DNA of 64,000 nt from Symbiodinium natans (GCA_905221605.1 CAJNDS010002080.1:60001-124000), one strand, 5' to 3'. Numbered from the stretch's first letter, positions 43,428 to 53,984 are shown. The notes: generated by a model not told the origin, from the sequence alone. Translations and numbers: made by a program.

Positions 43428-43980
43428 CTAAACCCTAGCCCCCAATGAGCTTTGGGTCTGGTTCTTCCTGGGTATAGTCAGTCGGGTCTTGCGGTTGATG
43501 GGATTTTCCAGGCTACCTGTGGCTGACTGCAGCGGATACAGTCCCTCCGTCGCCATCTTAGACTGCACATAGATTTCAACCGACATGGTGGTTTCCGAAA
43601 ATAAGGGGTATAAAAAGGGAGTCCTGAGTCCTACTATTTGGGGTCTATATAAGGGGTCCCGTATTTTCGCAAACCCCCACATGCCCTTGCCTACTCCCAT
43701 GCGCTCCAAGGCCGTTTCAAACTGGGCCATTGCTGATTCGAGTGGGGAGCATCAGACGGTAGCTGCTTTCCAGCTTGTGCCACCGACACCAAGGTCGGCC
43801 TCTCGGAAAACACGGTTTTGAAGTCCGGGTCGCATCTTTGATGACATCCTCGAACTTCTACGTTGCAATCTTGAAAGGCTCACGCTTTGCCAGTTCTTGG
43901 GGCTGTGGTGCTGAAGGCTGTTCAGTTGGGGCGGCTTGCCGGAACTCCTGTGCGAGTTGTGCCCTGAACCACAAACCCCC
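43428..43980 (-). pseudogene. Disrupted coding block with an in-frame MITE
   Basis: Minus-strand coding signal passes through three frames. It runs AQLAQEFRQAAPTEQPSAPQ, then an in-frame TAG near 43855, FEDVIKDATR, a frame change, DFKTVFSERPTLVSVAQAGK, another change, and MAQFETALERMGVGKGMWGF. A 70-90-bp inverted-repeat element (about 43587-43672) then lies in frame before MSVEIYVQSKMATEGLYPLQ. The pieces read like one continuous Gln/Pro-rich then helical protein that has decayed, but a 26-nt GTGAGC-AG gap at the TAG also restores frame, so tiny introns cannot be excluded. Family unknown. Confidence 0.45.
43587..43672. mobile_element. MITE family I inside an ORF
   Basis: Inverted ends ccgaaaataaggggtat and ggggtcccgtattttcgc. 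Read through in frame by the 43428-43730 ORF. Confidence 0.6.
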
Positions 43981-44029
43981 AAACCCCGACACCCTAACTC
44001 CTCCTTGCTTCATCCACGGTAGTAGGCAG

Positions 44030-45300
44030 GGTGTGGAGTTTGGGGTTTGGGGTGTGGGGTTTGGGGTTTTAGTTTTGGGTTTTGGGTTCAGGCTCATGGG
44101 GATCCTGAAGCCCGAAACTAAAAGCCCTGAAGCTCTAAACTCTAAAAACATGGTAGAATCCCACCTCAAAACGCCCGATCCCCAAACCCTAAACCCCTCA
44201 ACTAAACTCTGCACCCGAAACCCCAGAAGCCCCAAACATTATTCGCCCACACACCCGAAAACTCCCAAACATCAAAATCGCCAAATCAAAACCCCAAAAC
44301 ACGCTGAAACTCTAAAGCCCCCCTTAACCTTAACAAGAGCGGAAACTCTGAACCCTAAACCCCAAAAACCGTAAACCCTCTAAACCCTAAAACTTAGCAA
44401 ACCCCTCAGAACCCTGTAAAGCCCCATAAACCCTAAAATAACCTCAAAGCCTATAAGCCCCAAACCCTAAACCTACTAAGCCCCAAACCCAAAAAACCTA
44501 TCAAGGCCCCCCAGAAACCCTACACCTACCAAGCCCCAAACCCTAAATCAACCCGAGAAGGCCCAACACCCTAAAGCCCATAACCCATAAACCCCGCCAA
44601 ACAACAAAACCAACAGAAAAGGAAACACCCTGAACCCTGCACTCAAACCCGATAAACCCCAAACCCGCTAAAGCCCCAAACACCCTAGATAAGCCAGCCC
44701 GAAACCCCTCAGAAGCCCTCCAAATCGCGTGAGGCCGCCTGAGGCGGCGCTCGGGGGCTCCCAGCGCGCCTCGCTTTAAAGGGTTGCTTATGGATGTTTA
44801 ATGGCTTTATGTGTCGTTGAGGGTGTATTGTTGTGGTCTTTGTATGGGTTTTGAACGGTTTTATGGGTTTGTAAGGGTTCATTTTTAGTTTTTTCTTTTT
44901 TGTTTCAGGCTTTGCTTAGGGTTGTTTAGGAACTTTGTTTAGGGTTTTGATATAATTGTTTGGGGCTTTAGGGTGTTGAGTTTTGTGTGGGTTGTAGAGT
45001 TGCCAGTTGTCGGGTCAGAAATACTTTTTAGGATGAAGCCTAAACCCTAAACCCTACAGGCTTTATCGGGATTTGGGGTGCTGCTGGCTCTATCGAGCCC
45101 TCGTTGAGCACCCTGAAGCCGTGAAGACCTGACACCGTGACAGCCCCAACCCTGAAACCCTAAAACCCTGAAAGCCTAAACCCTAAACCCTAAACCCTCA
45201 ACCCTGAAAGCCTAAACCCGAAAACCCTAAACCCTGAAGCCTAAACCCTAACCCCTAACCCCTACACCCTAAACCCTAAACCCCCGAATTTCTACACCAT
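44030..45300. other. Degenerate telomere-like stretch
   Basis: Long runs of CCCCAAAC, CCCTAAA and TTTGGGGT variants with little unique sequence; no exon supported. Confidence 0.6.
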
Positions 45301-45320
45301 GTGAGCCCTGGAACCCTGAA

Positions 45321-45357
45321 CCCCCCAACTTCGATGCAGTTGCCTTTGGACTTCCCC
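45321..45357 (-). pseudogene. Duplicated end of the 45433 exon
   Basis: About 35 bp matching 45429-45465 with four to five differences; reads GEVQRQLHRSWG and a GTTCAGGG junction. Separated from the original by a CCCCAAA/CCCTAAA array (45358-45430). Confidence 0.6.
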
Positions 45358-45432
45358 CAAACCCCAAACCCCAAACCCCAAACCCCAAACCCCAAACCCC
45401 AAACCCCAAACCCTAAACCCTAAACCCTAAAC

Positions 45433-45511
45433 CCCCAGCTTCGCAGCAGCTGCCTTTGGACTTCCCCGTGGCGCTTTGCAAAGATCATGAACTCCTGGAT
45501 GGAAACATCTC
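45433..45511 (-). CDS. EF-hand-type exon
   Basis: Acceptor ggagcag; reads DVSIQEFMIFAKRHGEVQRQ then LLRSW. G-D-V-S-I-Q-E-F matches positions 6-13 of an EF-hand loop (Gly6, hydrophobic 8, Glu12, Phe13) followed by the exiting helix. The first half of the loop would come from the preceding exon. Likely part of a Ca2+-binding protein. Donor GG|GTTTAGGG. Confidence 0.58.
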
Positions 45512-46062
45512 CTGCTCCCAAGGTCTTCAAGGATTTAGGGGGGTTTAGGGTTTAGGGCTAGGGTTTAGGGTTTAGGGTTCAGGGTTCAGGGTTTTGGGTT
45601 TAGGGTTAGGGGAGTCAGTAAGGAATGTTCCCAAACTTTTTGTAAAGGCATATCTCCTGTGACAACGGAGCCTTCAAGGATTTAGGCTTCAGGGTTTAGG
45701 GGATTCAGGTTAAGGGTTAGGGTATCTCCTGTTCCCAGCCTTCCGGCTCCCCTACGGATGTAAGAGTTTAGGCGGTTTAGGGTTTAGGGTTTAGGGGGTA
45801 TAGGGACGCTAAATCCTAATGGCGCCCGAATCCCTTAACACTCGTGTGAAGCTCTAGAGCCACATCTGATTTTCAGTGTTGGTTAGGCCCTGAACCCCTG
45901 AAGGGCCTAATATAGGGCCGGCCTTAATAGTTTATCCCTCCCCCCCCAAAAAAAAACCTATTCTTATCAGTATTGATAGTAAGAATAGGCTTTCGGGGGG
46001 GGTATGCTAGTACAACTATAAAGGGACCAGAGCCCTTTTTTGAAACCGCCCCTAAGGTGCGC

Positions 46063-46098
46063 CTGAGCAGTCTGCATCCATGGCTCGCCACAGTCCAC
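46063..46098 (-). CDS. Exon candidate, 36 nt
   Basis: Acceptor gcggcttccttgcctaag; reads VDCGEPWMQTAQ; GC donor CAG|GCGCAC. The plus frame LHPWLATVHLRQGS is also open. Confidence 0.35.
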
Positions 46099-46162
46099 CT
46101 TAGGCAAGGAAGCCGCGGTGTTCGGGGGTTTAGGGTTTAGGGTTTAGGGCTTTGGGGTTGAG

Positions 46163-46318
46163 GAGTAGGGGAACGAGGGAGTTAGGGCCCTATATATATA
46201 TATGTATACATATATATATATATATATATATATGAATGTATGTATATATATATACACATACCCTTTAAGGGGGTAGGGGGTACCTCATTCCCTCATTCCC
46301 TACTAAGAACCAGCCAGT
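46163..46318. mobile_element. MITE family F copy 2 with (TA)n centre
   Basis: Right end attccctactaagaaccagc and left gagtaggggaacgagggag; the centre is an expanded TA microsatellite (46190-46256). Confidence 0.6.
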
Positions 46319-46490
46319 TTGGGGGTCAGGATGCAGGGGTTTTGGGTTTAGATTCAGGGTCTTAGGGTATTAGGGCATTACAAGGCTTCCAGCTCAAGGA
46401 ACTCTTAAAGGGCTGCAGGACCCTGATCTCAACCCAACTCCTCCTCTGCTCTTTTTCGGCTTGAGGGCTTGGTTGTACTACTTAGTTGCA

Positions 46491-46584
46491 GAGTTCATAA
46501 GACGCCCAAAAGTGTACACTTTCAGTTCTGTAGGGGATTATAGTATCCCAAAATAGTGTAAAGTGTACTCACTCAGCTACGAAG
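46491..46584. mobile_element. Small inverted-repeat element, family D copy 2
   Basis: Same layout as 846-940 (gagttcataag, gtgtacactttcag, tgtaaagtgtactcactcag). Confidence 0.6.
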
Positions 46585-46630
46585 ACTACATCAGAGGTTT
46601 AGGGCTATCGGTGTACGAGTTCGGGGCTAC

Positions 46631-46805
46631 TGGGGGAGGTGGGAAGGCGAAAGAGAAAAATTCTAAACGCTGCCCCCATCGAAGAGTTGTGAGGGGAAAT
46701 GCCAATGTATCGTCAGTTCTCCACGCAATCATATGGTCCCCTTTTAAAATTGACCGTCTAGCCTCTACAATATGATTCGGGCTGCCTTGTATCGCACACT
46801 CCACC
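46631..46805 (-). CDS. Exon candidate, 58 codons
   Basis: Reads VECAIQGSPNHIVEARRSIL, then KGDHMIAWRTDDTLAFPLTT and RWGQRLEFFSFAFP; donor CCA|GTAGCC. Protein-like throughout, but third-position bias is low, so it may be older or decayed. Confidence 0.43.
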
Positions 46806-46914
46806 CTCACACCTAGACCCCTTAACCCAAAACCCTGAACCCGAAACCCCAAACCCAAACCCAACACAAAGCCAATGTCTTGCTGGGCCCTGGGCGCAAG
46901 TCCTCATTGCTCAC

Positions 46915-46944
46915 CTCGGCTCCTGATTGGCAGGACACGGGAGG
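46915..46944 (-). CDS. Exon candidate, 30 nt
   Basis: Acceptor gcacttcgtccgag; reads PPVSCQSGAE; perfect donor GAG|GTGAGC. Confidence 0.42.
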
Positions 46945-46988
46945 CTCGGACGAAGTGCAAGAAGTATCTTAGGGCGTTGGGTTTTGAA

Positions 46989-47107
46989 GCTTGGTGGCCC
47001 AGTAACCATATTGCTTATAAGGGTGCCCCTGTTTGGGGGGTTGGTTACTTTACGAAGGAACCTTGAACAAGCAGAAAAGGGTACAGGGTACCACTGGGCG
47101 ACAAAGG
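46989..47107. mobile_element. MITE family G copy 3
   Basis: Ends ttggtggcccagtaacca and ggtaccactgggcgacaaag. Confidence 0.7.
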
Positions 47108-47563
47108 AAGCTAAACCTTTTCAACCCGAAACAAAGCTTTAAGGAACTTGGGGAAAGCTTGTGGTTTAGGGCCTCGGGCAGTTGCTTGCCTACTTGCTTG
47201 CGTGTCTTGCTAAGTCCACCGACCACATCCTGAGCACCAGAATGCATGAGGAAGAATATTTATTGGGGGGGGGGGTTCTTAAGCAACTAGTAGCAAATCC
47301 TAAGCCACAACAAGTTGACAGGTTGGCCCACAATCCTTCTGAAAGCCCTAAACCAGAATCTCGAAAAAAAAAAGTAAGGGCAAGTATGAACACTCTCAAG
47401 GCCAAGTTTGGTCCCCAAGACCTGAATCCTAAACCTTGTATAGCCCAAAGCTCTAAAGCCTGAACCCTCAGCTTAACCCTCAACGCTCTGAACCCTGAAG
47501 CCTAAAGCCAAAAATCTGAACCCCAAACCCCAAACCCTAAACCCTAAACCCTCAGCAGCTCAC

Positions 47564-47618
47564 CATGCATGCTTGGGCTGCGGCCCACCGACAGGCCAGG
47601 GAATCCCTTCCTCACCAC
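47564..47618 (-). CDS. Exon candidate
   Basis: Acceptor ggcgtccctgcag; reads VVRKGFPGLSVGRSPSMH; donor ATG|GTGAGC. The plus frame is also open, but the splice sites here are better. Confidence 0.48.
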
Positions 47619-48141
47619 CTGCAGGGACGCCCACCGCAAATCCCTACCCAAGAAGGATTAGGGTAGGGTTTAGTTCAGCGTGTAGGGTTTAGGGTTTGGG
47701 GTGTATGTCTGTTATGCGACTTTGCAATGGCTGCTCGGACAAGTTCTGAAAGAAAGGGCACGATCGTGGATCGAATCCACCTTAAGTCGCCCCTAGCCCA
47801 CCTTAAGTCGCCCCTAGCCCGAAACCCATGAATCGAGTTCCCCTAAACCCTAAACCCTAAACCCTGAGCCCTACACCCTAAAGCGAGGGTTCAAGCTTCT
47901 GCCTCTACACTCTACCCTACACCCATGGAACTCGGCGCCTAGAAGCCCCACTTGAGCCGAAGCCTGGCACCAAAAAACGTATCAGCCCTAAACCCAAAAC
48001 AGCAGGGCGCGCTTTTTGGGCTCGTACTTGCCCACCCCCCTCCCTCGGACAAGGGCAACGCGCCCGTTTTCCTCCCACCTCGGGGACATCGTAACACTGC
48101 GCGGGCTTCTACCAGAACATGAGGCCTGCAATTCGCAACTC

Positions 48142-49043
48142 TCAACATTGCAGAATCAGCTGCTCACGCCGGCATCCAAGCACCGCTGCAGCGTGCTCCC
48201 AGAGGGCAACCTGGTCTCGAACAGCGCCTGATTCCCGAACAGCAAAGGGTGTAAGATTCACGTTATCGTGCTTGGGACAATCGTACTGCTCGTTCATGCA
48301 GAGGGCCGGGATGATTGCACTTGCCGTGCTCCTTGCCGGTATGTGTAGGACCTCAGCATGCTGCGTGGCCACGTTCTGGATCTTGTTCCAGCTCGGCTGC
48401 TCGAAAACGGTTCCAGCAGGGATCATGCAACTAATGGCGCTGGATAAGTTATTTCGGATTTGAAGACGAACCGCATGCGGAGCTTGTGGTATGTCTGCAT
48501 CGTTTGTAGTGGCAACGGCTGTTTCCACAGTAACATCTCCATCTTCCAGGGAATAATAAAGCTTGCGCTGCTCGTCGGCCGGATTGTCGGTGACCACTTC
48601 GGGTGCCAGCTGTGCCCTCTGCAAGAAGCCACTATGCGCTGCGCCCTGGCAAAGCGGACTCACCTCCATCGGGCTAACCCTGACATCTGCGATGATGTCT
48701 CCAAGGTCAGCCGTACCTCGGAAGACCAACCATCTAAGTCTTGAACTCATCGCAACGAAAATCTTGTCATTCATTGTGTGCACGACCTCGTAGTCTGGTT
48801 GTAAGGCAGCAAGCTGCTGAGCACGATCTTCGTACGACAAGTTGCAAAGGCGGTGGGCCTCCTCCATCAGAGCTGTGTTAAACCAAGCAGGAGGCGCCAT
48901 TGCAGAGTTTGCCAAGTGCCTGGAAAGGGTGTAGGATTGTGTGAATCACACCTGTCCAGAAAGCAGTCTCACTGTGGCTGATGTAAGCTGCCTTGAAGCT
49001 GCCCTTGTGCCTTCAGATTTGCCGCAGTTTCAGAAGCAAAAAT
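48142..49043 (-). CDS. Lipase class-3-like protein with truncated fold and second domain
   Basis: Exon 48973-49043 (acceptor cttacatttcatag) reads IFASETAANLKAQGQLQGSL and ends in phase 2 at GTGAGA. A 53-nt intron ending cctttccag leads to exon 48142-48919, which starts with the missing base and runs 257 codons to TGA. Counting from ATG 48900: residues 58-63 LVFRGT and DIIADV match the start of lipase class-3 domains, and HSGF at 89-92 matches the conserved segment before the nucleophile elbow, but no GxSxG follows. From about 144 a second domain (LQIRNN, IPAGTVFEQPS, IPALCMNEQ) resembles a beta-rich module I cannot name. A GTGAGC donor at 48167 and acceptor ctggtag at 48109 give an in-frame alternative end at 47939. 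A further exon 49110-49146 (AVRGWFTDEDL) probably belongs upstream. Hydrolase activity is doubtful without the nucleophile. Confidence 0.66.
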
Positions 49044-49525
49044 CTATGAAATGTAAGCACTTTGAAGGGGATGCAGCGCCCAACCCTGAACCCGAGGCTT
49101 TAACTCAACCTAAGTCCTCGTCCGTGAACCAGCCTCTCACTGCAATCTGAGCTCTAAACCCCAAGCCCGAGACAAAATCAGAAGATGATATACCAGAACC
49201 TCAAAAATCCGCGATGCCGTCTGTATACACTCCTAGGTGCCTACAACCCCTATCCGGGGTAGTTGGAGGTTTTGGGGTCTAGTCGTCGGGGTTCTTAGTC
49301 GTCTCAACACACTCAACAAAGCCCAAAGGACCCGTTCTTCGTCCCCCAGTGTTATAGGTGCGTGTCGGGAGGGCTATTTTGTCCTGCGTGGAACCCTAAA
49401 AACCGAAACCCTACAACCTAAACCCTGCTTGACCCGAGAACCCTAAACCCTGAGCCCTAAATCCAAACTGTAATATACACCCCAAGGCCCATAATACCTA
49501 GAATGCCTGGACCTGCTGAGATCCG

Positions 49526-51367
49526 TCAGGACGCGGCCTTCGCAAACTCATCGAAATCTAAACGTCCCGACCCGTCCTGGCGCGAGGCCGGCGCGACTTC
49601 GCTTCGGGGGAGGTCAGGGTTAGGTGTTCGAGGGTTTTGGGTTTGGGGCTTACATGTAGGGTTCAGGGTGTTACAGCTTAAAGCTCATGCTTGTCGGTTC
49701 GTCAGCCCTCAAAGCTTGGCGAGGCGTTGGGGAGGACCCCTTACCCGGCATGAGTCGCACCGAGCAGCGGCAGGCCTCTGATCAAAACTTTCCACGCCCA
49801 CTTCAGCAAGGTCTCCTTGTCAGGAGCCTACGAGGTTCCTCCGCTGAGTCCGTAGCTAATAAATGAATGCGGGCGACAGGTCGTTGCGTGGGCCCTGTTG
49901 AGGAGCAGTTAAATGCCGAAACAGGTTGATCCCCCCAGTAGGGCTCAGAAAAACATGACCCTACAACATCACAAAACCCTAAAACATTTCCATAATCCCA
50001 AGTCAAAGAGGATCCCCCCCTAATAAGGGCATCTAATGTTCCTATCGTGTACCCTCCACCGCTCCCTCCGCAACAAAAGGAAAAGCACGGACGGCTCACC
50101 TCGTCGCACACGGAGAGAACCTGCGCTGGGGCCAGTGGGGTGCTTGAGGGCTCGGGGTTCGGGTTGAGGCTTCAGGGGTTTTGGGCTTCCTTGGAGGAAC
50201 TAACCGAAAGCCTACCCTTTTTGTAGGTTAAGCCTATCACATGGGTTATAGTAAGAACCTACACATTTTGCAGGTTACCGAACGAGTCCTATAAGGGCTT
50301 CAAAAGAACATGGAAGAACACACAAGAGAAAGGCTCGTTTTCGGTTCTTGAGATCGGGTTTAGAATAGGTTTGGGGTCGTGGATGTTGCACATACCAACA
50401 CTCGAGCATGAAAGAAAGTAGGTCCTGGAAGGAATAAGGAAAGGCTGAACCAACGGCATGGTTTGAGGCAATGTTGGGCTAAGGTGCAAGGGTTTGGGGT
50501 TCAGGGCACCCCTGAACACTCAAAACGAAACCCAAGCCCTCAACCTTAGGGTCATGGTTTAGGGTTTAGGGTTTAGGGTTTAGGGTTTAGGGTTTAGGGT
50601 TTAGGGTTTAGGGTTTAGGGTTTCGGCCTTTTGAAAGCAGAAACTGCCAGGCCTTGAACCAATTCCCTCCTGCTCGGTGCCACTTGTCCGCCGCCGCCTC
50701 AGCTCCACCGCTACAGAAAAATCTAACTTATGGGTTTAGGGTTTAGGGTTGAGGGTTTAGGGCTAGATTATACTACCCCAAAAAGGTTAAAGGTTACCTA
50801 CTCTACTACTAGGACCGCAGAGAAGGGCATAGGGTTTCCCAGAGGATCTCGTGCTGTTATGTACCAAGGTCTTTGGGCATCCGCCTTGCAACGGTGTTGG
50901 TCACCACGATGTTCTGGTCTGAAGCGTCAGGATCTTTTCAAACCTTTTACTAAACCCAAATTACCCACATCTTCCCGCAGCCATTCAATTTCTTCTTGAA
51001 AGGTCCGAGATGTGTTAACGAATGTTGCTCTTGTAAGGGGCATGATCATTACAGTTTAGGACGATGTACGCCTCCTCAGCACCTCATCTAGAATCTGCCG
51101 TCGTTGACTGAGATTTGCCTACATAGCTACATGTAGTAGAAGCTCGCACAAGTACGATTCTGCGTAAACGCAAATCTTTTTGTGGGTGTATATATGTACG
51201 TATACGCTAAACCGTAAACCCTAATCAACACTAACCCTAAACCCTAAACCCTAAACTCTAAACCCTAAACCCTGCAGCCTAAACTCTACGTCAAGCCTCT
51301 TAACCCTGCATCGGGGCCCAAGGCATTCAGCGCGGCCATGATCCTCTTCAACTCCTGGGGTGTCCGC
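49526..51367 (-). CDS. Five-exon gene part ending in an EF-hand-type exon
   Basis: Phases match through 51305-51367, 50645-50710, 50100-50125, 49745-49815 and 49526-49576 (277 nt; 92 codons with stop after one leading base). Exon 1 reads TPQELKRIMAALNALGPDA; exon 2 after a strong acceptor (gatttttctgtag) reads AEAAADKWHRAGGNWFKAW; the last reads DGSGRLDFDEFAKAAS then TGA. DGSGRLDFDEF fits EF-hand loop positions 3-13, which points to Ca2+ binding. In the joined model position 1 is Cys rather than Asp, so either the motif is degenerate or one exon is misplaced. Exons 3-4 have a second matching frame (QVLSVCDE, ETLLKWAWKVLIRGLP) that would break the last junction. A TTTAGGG array (50557-50622) lies in intron 2; the first acceptor abuts a family B MITE. 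Confidence 0.52.
50557..50622. repeat. Interstitial TTTAGGG array
   Basis: Nine near-perfect units inside an intron of the EF-hand-type gene. Confidence 0.93.
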
Positions 51368-51370
51368 CTG

Positions 51371-51525
51371 CACTTGGAGGTTCATTGGGTTTAGGGTTTG
51401 GGGTTCGGGGTTTAGTAACCAATTTTAACTGTACTTATAACCGGCTTATAACCCCCATAATTGCCATAATATGGATATAAGGTACCGTGAGAATTGGTTA
51501 GCAAGAACCATGAAATTTCAGGTGG
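51371..51525. mobile_element. MITE family B copy 4
   Basis: Left end acttggaggttcattggg, internal cttataaccggcttataacc, right end aaccatgaaatttcagg. Carries telomere-like units near its left end, which abuts the acceptor of the 51305-51367 exon. Confidence 0.65.
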
Positions 51526-51703
51526 TGGCCAGTGGTCAACGCCACCCCCAAAGCCCTGACTCCTGAAGCCCTTACAACCGAAGGCTTTATGGCCTATAGG
51601 CCTTAGGGTTTATAGGGTTTAGGGTTTAGGGGGTAGGGTGCGGGGCTTGTAGGGCCTAAATCCAAACCTACCACCAAACCGCCCAACCCCTATAATCCCC
51701 TAC

Positions 51704-51748
51704 TCGGCAGTGATCTGCAACCTCTTTGAGGCGACACTCAGTCGTCCA
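51704..51748 (-). CDS. Exon candidate, 45 nt
   Basis: Acceptor aaccctaactttctgcag; reads WTTECRLKEVADHCR; donor CGA|GTAGGG. The plus frame (VICNLFEATLSRPLQK) is also open. Confidence 0.42.
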
Positions 51749-51849
51749 CTGCAGAAAGTTAGGGTTTAGGGTTTAGGGTTTGGGGTTTAGGGTTTAGGGT
51801 GCAGGGTTTAGGGTTTAGGGTTGCACCGCGAGGGCGCAGTCATTGGGGT

Positions 51850-52060
51850 GGGGTGCTCGCCGAGGTGACCCTCATCCGTTCTCTCTCTCGCCTGACCTCG
51901 GCCAGCGCTTGCGCGAGGTGCCGGCAGTCGTTGCCGAATCATTTCCTTGCCTCCGCCTCCGCAGCCCTCTCCCGACTGGACTGCTCCGTTTTGCGGCACT
52001 CTGGCCAACACATTGGCGGCTGTGTGCTGTTTCCCTTTTCTTGGCGCTTTTGAGGTTTCT
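51850..52060 (-). pseudogene. Coiled-coil-like frame with an internal TGA
   Basis: One minus frame reads QKRQEKGNSTQPPMCWPECR, TEQSSRERAAEAEARK, an in-frame TGA, then NDCRHLAQALAEVRRERERM. Heptad-like charge pattern on both sides of the stop suggests one helix broken by a point change, or an unseen splice. Other frames are open too. Confidence 0.35.
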
Positions 52061-52799
52061 TGAAGGGTGTGTAGAGACTTGGGAAGGTTCGTCATTGGGC
52101 TTGTAGTGTTCCGAAGAGGAAGGCTTTGCGTTTTCATAACACTCTGAAAGGGCTGTATGAGGTTCAAGCAAGGATTGCAGGTCCATTTGAACAAGCGGGC
52201 TCGTAGGTCACTAGTGTTCTTAAAAGGGCGTATAGGGTTGAGGGTGTACATTCTGATACCTCGGCGTTAAACGACCTGATTCTAGGGTTCTTCTCGGGCT
52301 TCGAGGGCTAGGGGTCCAGACATACTTTCTGAAGCAAAAGTTCTGAAGGCTTCCGAAAAAATCTTCGTAAACCAGCGATGCACGCCCTAAGCCCTGAGCC
52401 CTAAACCTGCAGCCCTAAACCCTAAAACCCCTAAACCATAAGCCTTTAGCCCTAAAACGCAATACGGCCTTGTAAGATCTCTGAAGCCCTAGAACCCCCA
52501 AACCCTGAAACCCAAACACCAAAGAAGTCGAGCTGGGGGCAGCGGCAACATGCCCAGAGGTCCGAGCCAGGGGCTTCATCATATGGTTCAGGGAGTCATA
52601 CTCGGACCCAGCGGACCCAACTCGGACCCCCTAATATGGCCCTCATACTTCCTTAGAGGATCTTTAGAAAGTGGTCCCACACCCAAGGTGCGCGGTAGAG
52701 CGCCAGGAGCTCACCCCAAAACTCCCAAAACGTCCCTGTAGGTTCCCTAGAGAACCTAGACCCTAAACTGGGTGTTTGCTAGACCCAAAAACTCAACAA

Positions 52800-52912
52800 C
52801 AAAACCCTTCACCCCAAACCCTAAACCCTAAACCCCAAACCCCAAACCCCAAACCCCAAATCCCAAATCCCAAACCCTAAACCCTAAACCCCTAAACCCC
52901 AAAACCCTAAAC
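52800..52912. repeat. CCCCAAA/CCCTAAA array
   Basis: About fifteen units ending at exon 52913-52956. Confidence 0.88.
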
Positions 52913-52956
52913 CCCAAGCAGGCCCCCAAGACGACGCGGCCTGGGCCAGCTGTCCA
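52913..52956 (-). CDS. Exon candidate, 44 nt
   Basis: Pyrimidine-rich acceptor (ccttgtaccgcctgcaag); reads WTAGPGRVVLGACL; donor GG|GTTTAGGG. Confidence 0.5.
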
Positions 52957-53275
52957 CTTGCAGGCGGTACAAGGCAAGGCAAAACCTGGGCTTTCGAGGC
53001 TTCAGGGAACCCTAAACCTAAACCGTAAACCCTAAACCCTGAACCCTGAACCCTAAACCCTAAACCCTAAACCCTAAACCCTAAACCCTAAACCCTAAAC
53101 CCTAAACCTCAAGGCGACTTCGTGAAGCCATAATCTTGGCGGACTTCTGAACCCCTCACAACAGTTTAACTTTTAGGCTCCTCATCGTAGTCTCCACCGG
53201 GAACCAAAACCAAAAGGCTAAAGTCCTAAGGGCCAGCCAGAAGAAAGCCAAGTTAGGGGCTTCAGGGACCGGGGT

Positions 53276-53348
53276 TTAGAGGGTTTAGAGGGTTTAGAGG
53301 GTTTAGAGGGTTTAGAGGGTTTAGAGGGTTTAGAGGGTTTAGAGAGTT
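53276..53348. repeat. 9-bp variant array (TTTAGAGGG)n
   Basis: Eight tandem TTTAGAGGG units, reverse of the 19128-19245 array. Confidence 0.9.
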
Positions 53349-53528
53349 TATAGAGGTTGGGGTTTGCAGGGCTTCGGGCTTACAGGGTTATAGGGTTTAG
53401 GGTTTGTAGGGTTTTTTTAGGCTTTAGGGTTTAGGGTGAACACGATTATGAAGTGAGGGCTCATGCTACATGGTGTCTTGGGCATCGAATACTCGATCCT
53501 GGAGCTAGGCACCCAGAAAGAGCCCACA

Positions 53529-53590
53529 CTACATGGTGCTTTCGGCATCGATTTCCATAAGCCGTACCTTCTGAATGGACTGGATCTGGG
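53529..53590 (-). CDS. Terminal exon candidate
   Basis: Acceptor gatgcatttag; reads QIQSIQKVRLMEIDAESTM then TAG. A second, diverged copy of its end lies 65 bp downstream (DRVFDAQDTM then TAG, about 53468-53502). Confidence 0.45.
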
Positions 53591-53984
53591 CTAAATGCAT
53601 CTGGCTTCTTAGGGCCCCTAAACCCCAAACCCCGAACCTGTAAACCCAAAAGTGCAAGGCTCTGGGGCTATCGCGGCTTCGGATTTAGGACCTAGAGTTC
53701 AGGGTCTTGTCTGCCAGGTGTTCTGTCCCCAAGCACCAAACCCCAAGCCCTAAACCCCAAACCCCAGGCCCACACCCTAAACCCTAAATGTCCCCAAACA
53801 AACCCCACGCCCTAAACCCCAAACCCCACACCCTAAAACCTAAACTCTAAACCCTAAACCCTACGGCGATGAAAGGCTTGAAAGGCCCCAGGGATTGGAA
53901 TCGGAAACATGAAAATTCAAAAGACCAACAAATCCCGAGGGAGGGCTTCGGGCTAAAGCACTGTAGTGCGATTTTGAGAAGTTG

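Noticed and set aside
47760-47815. tRNA-like T-arm (gtggatcgaatccac)
   Set aside because: No matching acceptor stem, D-arm or anticodon arm around it; part of a short direct repeat (ccttaagtcgcccctagccc twice).
49503-49606. Plus-strand exon starting MPGPAEIRQDAAF with a good donor
   Set aside because: The opposite strand encodes an EF-hand-type loop (DGSGRLDFDEF) that is unlikely by chance.
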